This document shows, one piece after another, positions 7,492 through 13,388 of a stretch of DNA of 15,051 nucleotides (the first letter of the stretch is position 1; every line of letters begins with the position of its first letter). The position numbers were made by a program, and so were the translations under genes. The stretch is taken from contig JABXGU010000248.1 of NCBI GenBank assembly GCA_016550415.1, positions 1-15,051 of the forward strand, given 5' to 3'. The stretch is from an archaeon (GTDB lineage: Archaea > Asgardarchaeota > Hermodarchaeia > Hermodarchaeales > Hermodarchaeaceae). A model generated the notes under the pieces. The model was not told where the DNA came from. It saw only the letters and a list, made by a program, of their open reading frames with translations, and did no database searches.

Positions 7492-8181
7492 TTACATCTC
7501 CTTGATGGTTGGGGATAAATCGCCTGTTATTAATGGAGCTACACGCTTTGCAGATAGAAGATCAGGGTATGCCTGATAGAATACTAGGAGAATGACAGCT
7601 GTAGCAAAACCTTCAATGATGCCAATGATAGAATGATGTATTGCCATAGCTGCTAGGGCGATGGGTAGGCTGTATGGGAATGTTGGATAGGATAATCCAA
7701 GTTCAAGACCTGCAGCGACTGCAGCAAGTATGTCTCCAATGAAAGCTCCAAGAAACCCACCAATAATTAGTCCCCGTCGGCTTGGTGATATCTTCCAGAT
7801 AAGATAAAAGACAATGAAGGGAATGAATGTCCCAACAATACCCATGTTGAATAAGTTGGCCCCAAAGCTTAGGATACCGCCATCGCTAAAGAAGAGAGCT
7901 TGAATCATCAAGATTATTGACATTGAAATTAAAGCAGCGTAGGGTCCAAGGGTGATTGCTAGGATGGGTCCACCCAGTAGGTGTGCTGTTGTGCCTCCTA
8001 TTACGGGATAATTCATCATTTGTGCCGCAAAGAACATGGCTGTTAGGGTTGCCATGAGTGGAATCTGCTTCTCGTCGAGCGTTTTGTTTGTGCGCCAGAA
8101 TGCTAGGGCTAGAAATAATAGAGCAACGACCCACAAGGCAGCACTGATGAAAAGAGTTAGGAAACTGTCTGGAATGTGCAT
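7492..8181 (-). CDS. nikM: ECF nickel transporter substrate-binding protein NikM/CbiM
   Basis: The membrane S component that binds the metal. Starting at ATG 8181 the protein is 229 residues and begins MHIPDSF. In the structurally known NikM2, Ni(II) is held by the N-terminal amine, Met1, His2 and His67; here His2 is present and His67 falls in GGTTAHLLGG, exactly at that number. This argues strongly for 8181 as the start, not the in-frame TTG at 8190. Six or so hydrophobic segments cover the rest. It is the first gene of a four-gene operon (nikM-nikN-nikQ-nikO), divergent from nikR. It is probably repressed by NikR through the dyad at 8197-8230. Cobalt as substrate is possible for the family but less likely with NikR adjacent. 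Confidence 0.92.
   Translation of the reverse strand: MHIPDSFLTLFISAALWVVALLFLALAFWRTNKTLDEKQIPLMATLTAMFFAAQMMNYPVIGGTTAHLLGGPILAITLGPYAALISMSIILMIQALFFSDGGILSFGANLFNMGIVGTFIPFIVFYLIWKISPSRRGLIIGGFLGAFIGDILAAVAAGLELGLSYPTFPYSLPIALAAMAIHHSIIGIIEGFATAVILLVFYQAYPDLLSAKRVAPLITGDLSPTIKEM
7495..7503 (-). promoter_or_regulatory. Ribosome binding site of the nikN-like gene inside nikM
   Basis: AAGGAGATG on the - strand forms part of the last nikM codons (Lys-Glu-Met-stop) and ends eight bases before the nikN ATG at 7486, coupling translation of the two. Confidence 0.7.
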
Positions 8182-8196
8182 TGTTAACAAACTCTT

Positions 8197-8236
8197 TTAG
8201 TAATACTTTTTCATATATTTTTCATACTAATATAAA
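8197..8236 (-). promoter_or_regulatory. Candidate NikR operator overlapping the nikM promoter
   Basis: On the + strand TTAGTAATA (8197-8205) and TCATACTAA (8222-8230) form a dyad matching at 7 of 9 positions around a 16-base spacer. The inner six bases, GTAATA-N16-TCATAC, have the half-site and spacing of the E. coli NikR box GTATGA-N16-TCATAC (right half identical, left half 4 of 6). A TATA box for nikM (TTTATATT, - strand, 8229-8236) abuts it; transcription would begin near 8203, inside the dyad, so a bound repressor would block the start site. Confidence 0.7.
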
Positions 8237-8327
8237 GGCTTTGCGGATTAATAACCTGCACAAAACTCATAGCAGAAAAGATTCCATTTACATTTGAGAT
8301 TTTTTTAGTCAAGGATGGAGAAATAAA

Positions 8328-8762
8328 ATGGCAAAACCGGGTGTTGCTCGTATTACAATTTCGCTTCCACCTGATCTCTTACAGGATTTTGAAAAAGTAA
8401 TCAGTCAAATTAATTATGATAGGTCAAAGGCGATTCAGCAAGCAATGCGAGATTTTATCACTGAATACAGGTGGGACCATGATGTAAAAGCATATGCGGT
8501 TGGAACTATCACCCTCATCTATGACCATGAGGTGCAAGGATTAGAAGCAAAACTGACTAAAATCCAACACCATAACCCTGAAGTCATCAGTTCATCGATT
8601 CATATTCATCTTGATGCTGAACACTGTTTGTTAGTTGTTGTGGTGAATGGTGAAGCAGGTAGCATTCAGGAACTGGCTAAGCAACTCAAGGGACTACGTG
8701 GTGTTAAACAGCTTAAGCTAACCAGTCTCATGATGCATGAAGCCCATACACATCAACATTAA
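8328..8762 (+). CDS. nikR: Nickel-responsive transcriptional regulator NikR
   Basis: A 144-residue ribbon-helix-helix repressor with a C-terminal ACT-like nickel-binding domain. The N-terminal strand/helices (ARITISLPPDLLQDFEKV to about residue 48) bind DNA as a dimer. The nickel ligands His81, His92, His94 and Cys100 keep exactly the spacing of E. coli NikR His76, His87, His89 and Cys95, and His67 matches a secondary site. When nickel is abundant it should shut off the divergent nikMNQO operon through the dyad in between. The ribosome site AAGGATGGAG (8311-8320) fixes ATG 8328. The C-terminus carries a His-rich tail (HEAHTHQH) that could hold extra metal. Identity is secure; the operator link is inferred from sequence. 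Confidence 0.95.
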   Translation: MAKPGVARITISLPPDLLQDFEKVISQINYDRSKAIQQAMRDFITEYRWDHDVKAYAVGTITLIYDHEVQGLEAKLTKIQHHNPEVISSSIHIHLDAEHCLLVVVVNGEAGSIQELAKQLKGLRGVKQLKLTSLMMHEAHTHQH

Positions 8763-8809
8763 AACTAGCTTGAGTATCCGAAGCTCAGTTCCCATACTCT
8801 GTCCCAGTT

Positions 8810-9556
8810 CTAACGTGTTTTCGCCTTTTTGAGATTTCTAGAGATTTCCAATAAGAGTTCACGAATTTCTCTCAGAGTTAATAACATATCATCATCCAGA
8901 GTATCAGGAAGCCGGGGGACTGGTGCCTCTTTACGTTGCACCACCTCAGTGCCGGTCACATAGGGTGCTCTAAATTTTCTCAGTTCTTGCAAGATGAAAT
9001 CTCGTAACTCTTCATAGAATTCGAAGCCTTCCAATTTTTCTTCAGGACCCTGTCGTGGACCAGAGTAGCCAGCAGTCTCTATGTTTACGTTACCAATACC
9101 AAAAATGCGGTCAAGAGGCCCTGCTGTGGTGCTGATGTTGGTGATTGTACGGAAGGGTACATGTTTTCGGGTTATTCGGATTATCCCTTTCTTCACATAC
9201 ACCTCGGGCATCGTTTCACCAGACTCCCCAATCACTGAATACTCAATACTCCGGACATAAAGCGGGGTCAGAATAACTGCTGGAATTAACCAGGTTAAGT
9301 TGAAAACCAAGATCCCAATGTTAAGAGGAATCCACCAAAATTCAATGCTCATGTATGGACTGGGATTATATATCATTCGTATTGTCAAAATGAATAACGC
9401 CCAGGATAATGCGATAGCCCAGATTATGAGGACTAGGATAAATTGTTTAATCCACATTTTGTTTCGAAAAGCTTTAGATGGTTTGAATGCACGACCACTA
9501 GTGATTCTCTTCCCCGGGGGTTTAATTATGCGACCTGTTTCACGTTCTTTTCCCAT
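8810..9556 (-). CDS. Membrane protein with bacterial PH-like domain (bPH_2/DUF304)
   Basis: A 248-residue protein with a basic N-terminus (residues 1-34), two membrane spans (about 36-60 and 75-98), a bPH_2/YdbS-type domain (about 100-165) with KKGIIRITRKHVPFRTIT and GPLDRIFGIGNVNIETAG, and a charged C-terminal helix (about 220-245) that could form a coiled coil. Proteins of this type occur in bacteria and archaea with unknown function, often thought to act in membrane or envelope homeostasis. It is the second gene of a pair: its ATG shares one base with the TAA of the HTH gene upstream, and GAGGTG precedes it by eight bases. It converges on nikR with a 47-base gap. Confidence 0.8.
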   Translation of the reverse strand: MGKERETGRIIKPPGKRITSGRAFKPSKAFRNKMWIKQFILVLIIWAIALSWALFILTIRMIYNPSPYMSIEFWWIPLNIGILVFNLTWLIPAVILTPLYVRSIEYSVIGESGETMPEVYVKKGIIRITRKHVPFRTITNISTTAGPLDRIFGIGNVNIETAGYSGPRQGPEEKLEGFEFYEELRDFILQELRKFRAPYVTGTEVVQRKEAPVPRLPDTLDDDMLLTLREIRELLLEISRNLKKAKTR

Positions 9557-10056
9557 TATTCTACACCTCGCTGATATCTAGGAATTTCTTTTGCGGCAAG
9601 TTTGTTAAAGATAGCAATCGACTGTTGTGTCATGTAAAGCTCCTTTTCGTCAGGACGCAACTTGATGGCATATTCCTTAATTATCGTATCAAGAGTCTCT
9701 CTGCATTCTTTCCGCTTAGGGCATTCAGGGCAGAGTTTGTCTGCATATGACTCATGGTTGTACCAAACCACTACACCAAGCTTCATCGTGTATAGGATGT
9801 AAACCTGAGTATTTGCTTGGTAATCAAAGCCAATTAAGAGGCCGTTGTAATCTAGCAGACTTTCCACATCCAAGCGGTGGCTTCGTGCCTGATCCAACAG
9901 TGTCTTTGCAATCTTTTCTCTTGCCCGGTTTAACACGCGGGAAATGTAGGCAACGGACCAGCTCTCTTTTGGACTAGCTTTGGCTATGGCGCTGGTGGAT
10001 TCTCCTTGTTGAAACTTACGCCAGACCTCATGCTCGTCATGAGAGAGTAGACCCAT
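9556..10056 (-). CDS. Tfx-like helix-turn-helix regulator with Cys cluster
   Basis: A 166-residue protein. The first 55 residues look like a Tfx/sigma-type helix-turn-helix (LSHDEHEVWRKFQQGEST, AIAKAS, YISRVLNRAREKIAKTLL). A middle alpha/beta part (about 70-105) is followed by a Cys cluster, CPECPKRKEC (Cys109, Cys112, Cys118), and a helical C-terminus. Three cysteines suggest a metal or redox site completed by another residue or by dimerisation. A DNA-binding regulator is the most likely role, possibly controlling its own operon with the membrane PH-domain protein that overlaps its stop. ATG 10056 is supported by GAGGA about eight bases upstream. Inverted repeats at 10081-10120 lie directly upstream. 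The family assignment is by motif shape, not by a search. Confidence 0.65.
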   Translation of the reverse strand: MGLLSHDEHEVWRKFQQGESTSAIAKASPKESWSVAYISRVLNRAREKIAKTLLDQARSHRLDVESLLDYNGLLIGFDYQANTQVYILYTMKLGVVVWYNHESYADKLCPECPKRKECRETLDTIIKEYAIKLRPDEKELYMTQQSIAIFNKLAAKEIPRYQRGVE

Positions 10057-10080
10057 CGATTTTTCCTCAGTGTTTCTTTA

Positions 10081-10120
10081 TGGCAGTTTTTTACAAATCT
10101 GTCATTGCAGATTTTTGCCA
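10081..10120 (-). promoter_or_regulatory. Nested inverted repeats before the HTH-PH operon
   Basis: TGGCA at 10081-10085 pairs with TGCCA at 10116-10120, and inside it AAATCTG (10095-10101) pairs perfectly with CAGATTT (10108-10114) around six bases. The block lies 25 to 64 bases ahead of the HTH gene start. A TATA-like AAAATATAG occurs on the - strand near 10130-10138, so the repeat would cover the transcription start. It could be an autoregulatory operator or an RNA hairpin in the leader. Confidence 0.45.
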
Positions 10121-10283
10121 CATGTATACTATATTTTGGTAAACATTTATAAATTTATGGTATCAAGCATTCTAAGAAAAACCAAGCACGAATCTGCTTC
10201 CATCTCCTCCCACTCAAAGAATGAGCAATCACTCATTTTCTCCAAAAACATCAATCAAGATATTATTCATTTTAGCCAACAAT

Positions 10284-10297
10284 AAGAAATATTTCTT
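10284..10297 (+). promoter_or_regulatory. Palindromic promoter-like element before the nuclease-fold gene
   Basis: AAGAAATATTTCTT is a perfect 14-bp palindrome 34 bases before the ATG at 10332. Its purine-rich left arm plus AATATTT reads like an archaeal BRE/TATA pair, which would place transcription start near 10315. The rest of the gap (10057-10331) is AT-rich, with another short dyad, AATGAG-N6-CTCATT at 10220-10237, and no convincing gene. Confidence 0.35.
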
Positions 10298-10331
10298 CAT
10301 ACGCCTATGTAATCCATAAGGTGTTAGATTA

Positions 10332-10871
10332 ATGTCTGAATTCTTACTGCTTAGTGTTTATTCTAAGTATTTAGAGCACCAAGGTTTCAAGATTGACTAT
10401 AAGGCCAAGATACGTTCAGGCACAGTTGATATCCTCGCGAGAGCTGGGAACCAAACGCTAATGGCTGAAGCTAAATGGATTACAAGCGCTGGTGATATCT
10501 ATGAAACCATTGGACGCTGTGTAAAAAATAAGGTTGCTGAACCAGAAGCAAAACCTATTCTCGTCCTTCCAACTGGAGTAACCACAGAAGAGATTATAGA
10601 ACGAATTTTTGCTCCATGTTACAAATATGGAATTGAGATTCACTACGTTGATATCAACCAAAGAAAAGTTTTCCCAGATTATATAACAGCAATAATTTTC
10701 CCGACCATTCGTGAAATCATTGTAGCTACAAGTAAATTACTAGACCAAGGTCTATCACGACCTCAAGCCCAAGTTGCAGAAGCTCTTCTTTCTCCATTCC
10801 TGAACCTGAATGTGCCAATGGAACTGGCTGATGATCTTAAGGCTGTTCTGAAAAAAATTAAACAAATCTAG
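10332..10871 (+). CDS. PD-(D/E)XK nuclease-fold protein
   Basis: A 179-residue protein whose N-terminal half has the restriction-endonuclease-like core: a helix (LLSVYSKYLEHQGF), then GTVDILAR with Asp33 and AEAKW with Glu46 and Lys48, separated by a short turn. The D-x12-ExK spacing fits the metal-dependent PD-(D/E)XK active site seen in resolvases, Mrr-like and related nucleases. A beta strand/helix pattern continues to about residue 120, and the C-terminal 60 residues are helical. ATG 10332 is supported by AAGGTG at 10318-10323. No methylase, helicase or other defence gene is adjacent, so a DNA-repair or housekeeping role is as likely as restriction. Substrate unknown. Confidence 0.65.
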   Translation: MSEFLLLSVYSKYLEHQGFKIDYKAKIRSGTVDILARAGNQTLMAEAKWITSAGDIYETIGRCVKNKVAEPEAKPILVLPTGVTTEEIIERIFAPCYKYGIEIHYVDINQRKVFPDYITAIIFPTIREIIVATSKLLDQGLSRPQAQVAEALLSPFLNLNVPMELADDLKAVLKKIKQI

Positions 10872-10938
10872 TGTCATCTAAGTGGAATAATTCTTTTCAA
10901 TATCAGTTCTTTTTATTGCAAATTTTATGAGGACACTA

Positions 10939-11673
10939 TTAATGGATGGTAATCTTAGTTCCACTGCCATTTTCTAGATATATCTTTTTTCCAACGATAT
11001 CTCGAATCCCCTGTTTTGCATCTTTACTTGTACAATGGCAAGGTGAAACAAGACTCACACCCAGTGACTTTATCGCCTCTCCCAGTTCGTGTCCTTCTTC
11101 TGTTGTCTTTATGTGGAAACCACCAATTAGAGCATAAAGTGGTCGATTTGGAAATACTTCTTGTGCCGCCTTTACTAGATTAATGGCTCCTGGGTGAGCG
11201 CATCCTGTAATAACCACCAATCCCTTTTCTGATACATTTACAATGAGTCCCTGTTCTCTGAGGTTTTCTGGACCAAGGGCACCAGTTGTTCTCACTCCAG
11301 AAATTACATATTGACTATTGTTAGCGATGATGGAATTTACTCCCATTCTTGTTAGTGTTCCTTCAATTGCTTTGTGCGGTCCTGGGAGATAAACGAGACA
11401 ATTACCTCTTGTCATTTCCAAGGCTTGCTCAAATGCTCCAAAGTGGTCATGGTGAAAATGAGAGAAAACGATAGCTTGTAAGACTTTAAGGTTCAAATCT
11501 AATGTCTGGGAATTGTGTCGAAAAACCTGTGCACTACCACTCGTATCAAAAAGGATTGATTCTCTACGACCAGGATATTCAATTTCAATGTGGAAGGAAA
11601 GCCCCCAGACACCGCCAAGACCTTCTATTGCTACTTGGTTATCCACAACTGTGGTCACTAGAGTACCTAACAC
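10939..11673 (-). CDS. Metallo-beta-lactamase-fold hydrolase (dihydropterin synthase-like)
   Basis: A 244-residue MBL-fold protein. The metal motif is SHFHHDH (His72, His74, Asp76, His77), followed by His160 in TGCAHPG, GGFHIK (His187) and a late PCHCT (His213). The CAHPG and GGFH blocks are characteristic of the group that includes archaeal 7,8-dihydropterin-6-methyl-aminobenzene-ribofuranosyl-phosphate synthases and related hydrolases of unknown substrate. GTG 11673 is the start, with a strong GGGAGGA six bases upstream. It follows the nitronate-monooxygenase-like gene on the same strand, but a terminator and a 204-base gap separate them, so it is probably transcribed alone. A methanopterin-related role is only a possibility. 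Confidence 0.82.
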   Translation of the reverse strand: MLGTLVTTVVDNQVAIEGLGGVWGLSFHIEIEYPGRRESILFDTSGSAQVFRHNSQTLDLNLKVLQAIVFSHFHHDHFGAFEQALEMTRGNCLVYLPGPHKAIEGTLTRMGVNSIIANNSQYVISGVRTTGALGPENLREQGLIVNVSEKGLVVITGCAHPGAINLVKAAQEVFPNRPLYALIGGFHIKTTEEGHELGEAIKSLGVSLVSPCHCTSKDAKQGIRDIVGKKIYLENGSGTKITIH

Positions 11674-11810
11674 TTCGTCCTCCCTAGTTTCTAATGTGCT
11701 AAAACTCTCAACAGTGATTTCTCTTCACCTTGTCTGTTGCGGCTTTGTTCTTGAATCCACTTATCATTTGAAGTATCAAGATAGAGACTACTATAGAGTC
11801 AGTAATTATT

Positions 11811-11844
11811 AAAAAACTGGTGAGGGGCTGACCTTTTCAGCCCC
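11811..11844 (-). terminator. Hairpin terminator after the nitronate-monooxygenase-like gene
   Basis: GGGGCTGA (11824-11831) and TCAGCCCC (11837-11844) form a perfect 8-bp GC-rich stem with a five-base loop. Read on the - strand, the stem lies 33 bases after the gene's stop and is followed seven bases later by six T (11816-11811). The rest of the gap up to 11674 shows no gene. Confidence 0.65.
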
Positions 11845-11877
11845 GACAACCTTATCCTTCGAATTTTGTTTGAGAGT

Positions 11878-12939
11878 CTAGCTAACGAGTTTTGAAACAG
11901 CACGCAAGTGCTTTTCTGCTTCCTTTACAATTCTGTCAATGACTTCCTTCACCGTGGGAATATCACTAATGCCACCAATTGTCTGTCCAAGAAGAATAGG
12001 TCCTTTATCTACATTACCGCGGTAGACCAATTCGTAGCGCTCCATCTCATCCAATAAATCTTCTGCACTCATTGATTGTTCCTCAGCCATTCTAGCCGAT
12101 CGATCAGGTACTGCAGCACCATGAGACTTTGAGTATTCGTTCTTCAGCAATCGAATGGGACCAAATGCACCTGTGGTCACAAGCGTGTCTTCATCAGTGG
12201 CAGGTAGAATGAGAGCTTTATAATTATCATGAAACTCGCTTTCTTTCGTAGCAATGAATCTAGTGCCCATTTGGATACCTGCTGCTCCCATGGCTAATGC
12301 GCCAGCGAGTCCCTTGCCATCGAAATATCCGCCGCAGGAAACAACGGGTAGGTCACCGCATAATTCTACCATCTCTGCTGTTAGCACAGATGTCATGACT
12401 TTTTCATAGCTATTATGGCCGCCCCCCTCATAGCCGGTGGCAATGATGCCATCAAGATGGTCGCCCTTAGTGCCTGGATTCTTGCTCTGATACCAAGTAG
12501 GGTTAAGAGCTTTTTCTGCAAGCCACTTGGCGGGGATGACATGGAAATGAAGAAGATCAGGATCTTCTGTTTTGAAATAATGTGCCCCAGGACGTGGATC
12601 CCCTGCAGAGGTAATCACAAGTCTTAGTTGTTCTCGAACTTTGCTATTCTCTTTTCTGATTCTGGGGATTAGTTTGATGAGTTCAGGATAGTCAATTTGT
12701 AGTCTTGCCGTTCGGATATTCACTCCAAATGGATTCTTTGTATTTGCTACAACATCGAGGATATTTTTCTCCATTTCTGCGATGGGATCGAGGTTTCGGA
12801 GGTTGGTGTGTGAGACTATGCCGAATCCCCCTGCATTGGATACTGCGGCACAGAGTTTTGTAGTGTAAAATGGACCCATTGGAGCTTGAATAATTGGGTG
12901 TTTGCAGCCAAGCATTTCTGTGAGCTTTGTATGAATCAT
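11878..12939 (-). CDS. Nitronate monooxygenase-like FMN protein (NPD family)
   Basis: A TIM-barrel flavoprotein of 353 residues. It has HPIIQAPMG near the N-terminus, NAGGFGIVS, GYEGGGHN with the candidate catalytic His175, and the FMN-phosphate region SCGGYFDGKGLAGALAMGA followed by GIQMGTRF. These are hallmarks of the nitronate monooxygenase/2-nitropropane dioxygenase family, which oxidises alkyl nitronates; relatives include enoyl reductases, so the true substrate is open. A GTG three codons upstream (12948) lies within the ribosome site AGGTGA, so ATG 12939 is taken as start. It is a single-gene unit with its own terminator. The 12940-13082 gap upstream holds nothing else I can support. 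Confidence 0.85.
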   Translation of the reverse strand: MIHTKLTEMLGCKHPIIQAPMGPFYTTKLCAAVSNAGGFGIVSHTNLRNLDPIAEMEKNILDVVANTKNPFGVNIRTARLQIDYPELIKLIPRIRKENSKVREQLRLVITSAGDPRPGAHYFKTEDPDLLHFHVIPAKWLAEKALNPTWYQSKNPGTKGDHLDGIIATGYEGGGHNSYEKVMTSVLTAEMVELCGDLPVVSCGGYFDGKGLAGALAMGAAGIQMGTRFIATKESEFHDNYKALILPATDEDTLVTTGAFGPIRLLKNEYSKSHGAAVPDRSARMAEEQSMSAEDLLDEMERYELVYRGNVDKGPILLGQTIGGISDIPTVKEVIDRIVKEAEKHLRAVSKLVS

Positions 12940-12944
12940 ATGTT

Positions 12945-12950
12945 TCACCT
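12945..12950 (-). promoter_or_regulatory. Ribosome binding site deciding the start of the nitronate-monooxygenase-like gene
   Basis: AGGTGA on the - strand ends five bases before ATG 12939. The competing GTG at 12948 is part of this site itself and has no such sequence ahead of it. Confidence 0.6.
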
Positions 12951-13082
12951 ATGTAGAAGTATTGGGTTCGAATTTATTCTAAGTGTGCTTCCTCTTAAGC
13001 TGGTGGTGTGATTTAAGTGTGCGTGTTGTTGAGTTTTGTTTTCTTCTTTCCTTTTCCGTAAAGTTGATAGCCACGTATTTGA

Positions 13083-13388
13083 ATGGTTGATTGGGATTCT
13101 ATCTATCGACAGGAATGGCTTCAAAATAAGACGCATTACCACATCTACAGATGGTGTTATAGTATGGTGAATAGGGGGTATATGGATACAATATGCATTG
13201 CTGCCATGGTCTCAGTAGTCTTAGCAGTGGCATCATTCTTTGCAATTGCCAACAGTTGGGTGTGGAATGGAGTAACTTGGATTTGGGTCGGATGGATATG
13301 GTGGTGTATAATTGCAGTAATCATTCTAGCCTGCATGATTTTGTTGCTAACAGTGGTACACCTAAAATTTCCAACGAGGCGGCACTAG
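13083..13388 (+). CDS. Small two-span membrane protein, unrecognised
   Basis: A reading frame of 101 codons from ATG 13083, with two hydrophobic segments (about residues 36-57 and 65-92), the second rich in Trp and Ile, and a short basic C-terminus (KFPTRRH). I do not recognise a family. No good ribosome site precedes 13083. An internal ATG at 13182 has a GGGGG run (13174-13178) three bases upstream and would give a 68-residue protein consisting almost only of the two spans, which may be the real product. Its TAG stop interlocks with the TAG of the toroid gene on the other strand in one CTAG. Existence as a gene is plausible but not certain. Confidence 0.4.
   Translation: MVDWDSIYRQEWLQNKTHYHIYRWCYSMVNRGYMDTICIAAMVSVVLAVASFFAIANSWVWNGVTWIWVGWIWWCIIAVIILACMILLLTVVHLKFPTRRH

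Noticed and set aside
8772..8799. GAGTAT / ATACTC inverted repeat between nikR and the PH-domain gene
   Set aside because: Only six bases per arm with a 16-base loop and no T-tract after it; too weak to call a terminator.
10070..10285. 71-codon + strand frame in the gap before the nuclease-fold gene
   Set aside because: It overlaps the leader and repeats of the HTH gene, has no ribosome site and low-complexity composition, and reads as AT-rich noncoding sequence.
11513..11812. + strand frames opposite the MBL gene and its upstream gap
   Set aside because: They are shadows of the - strand MBL gene, without ribosome sites or recognisable motifs.
12960..12980. GGTTCGAAT resembling a tRNA T-loop
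   Set aside because: The flanking bases do not form a T-stem, and no acceptor or anticodon arm is found on either strand.
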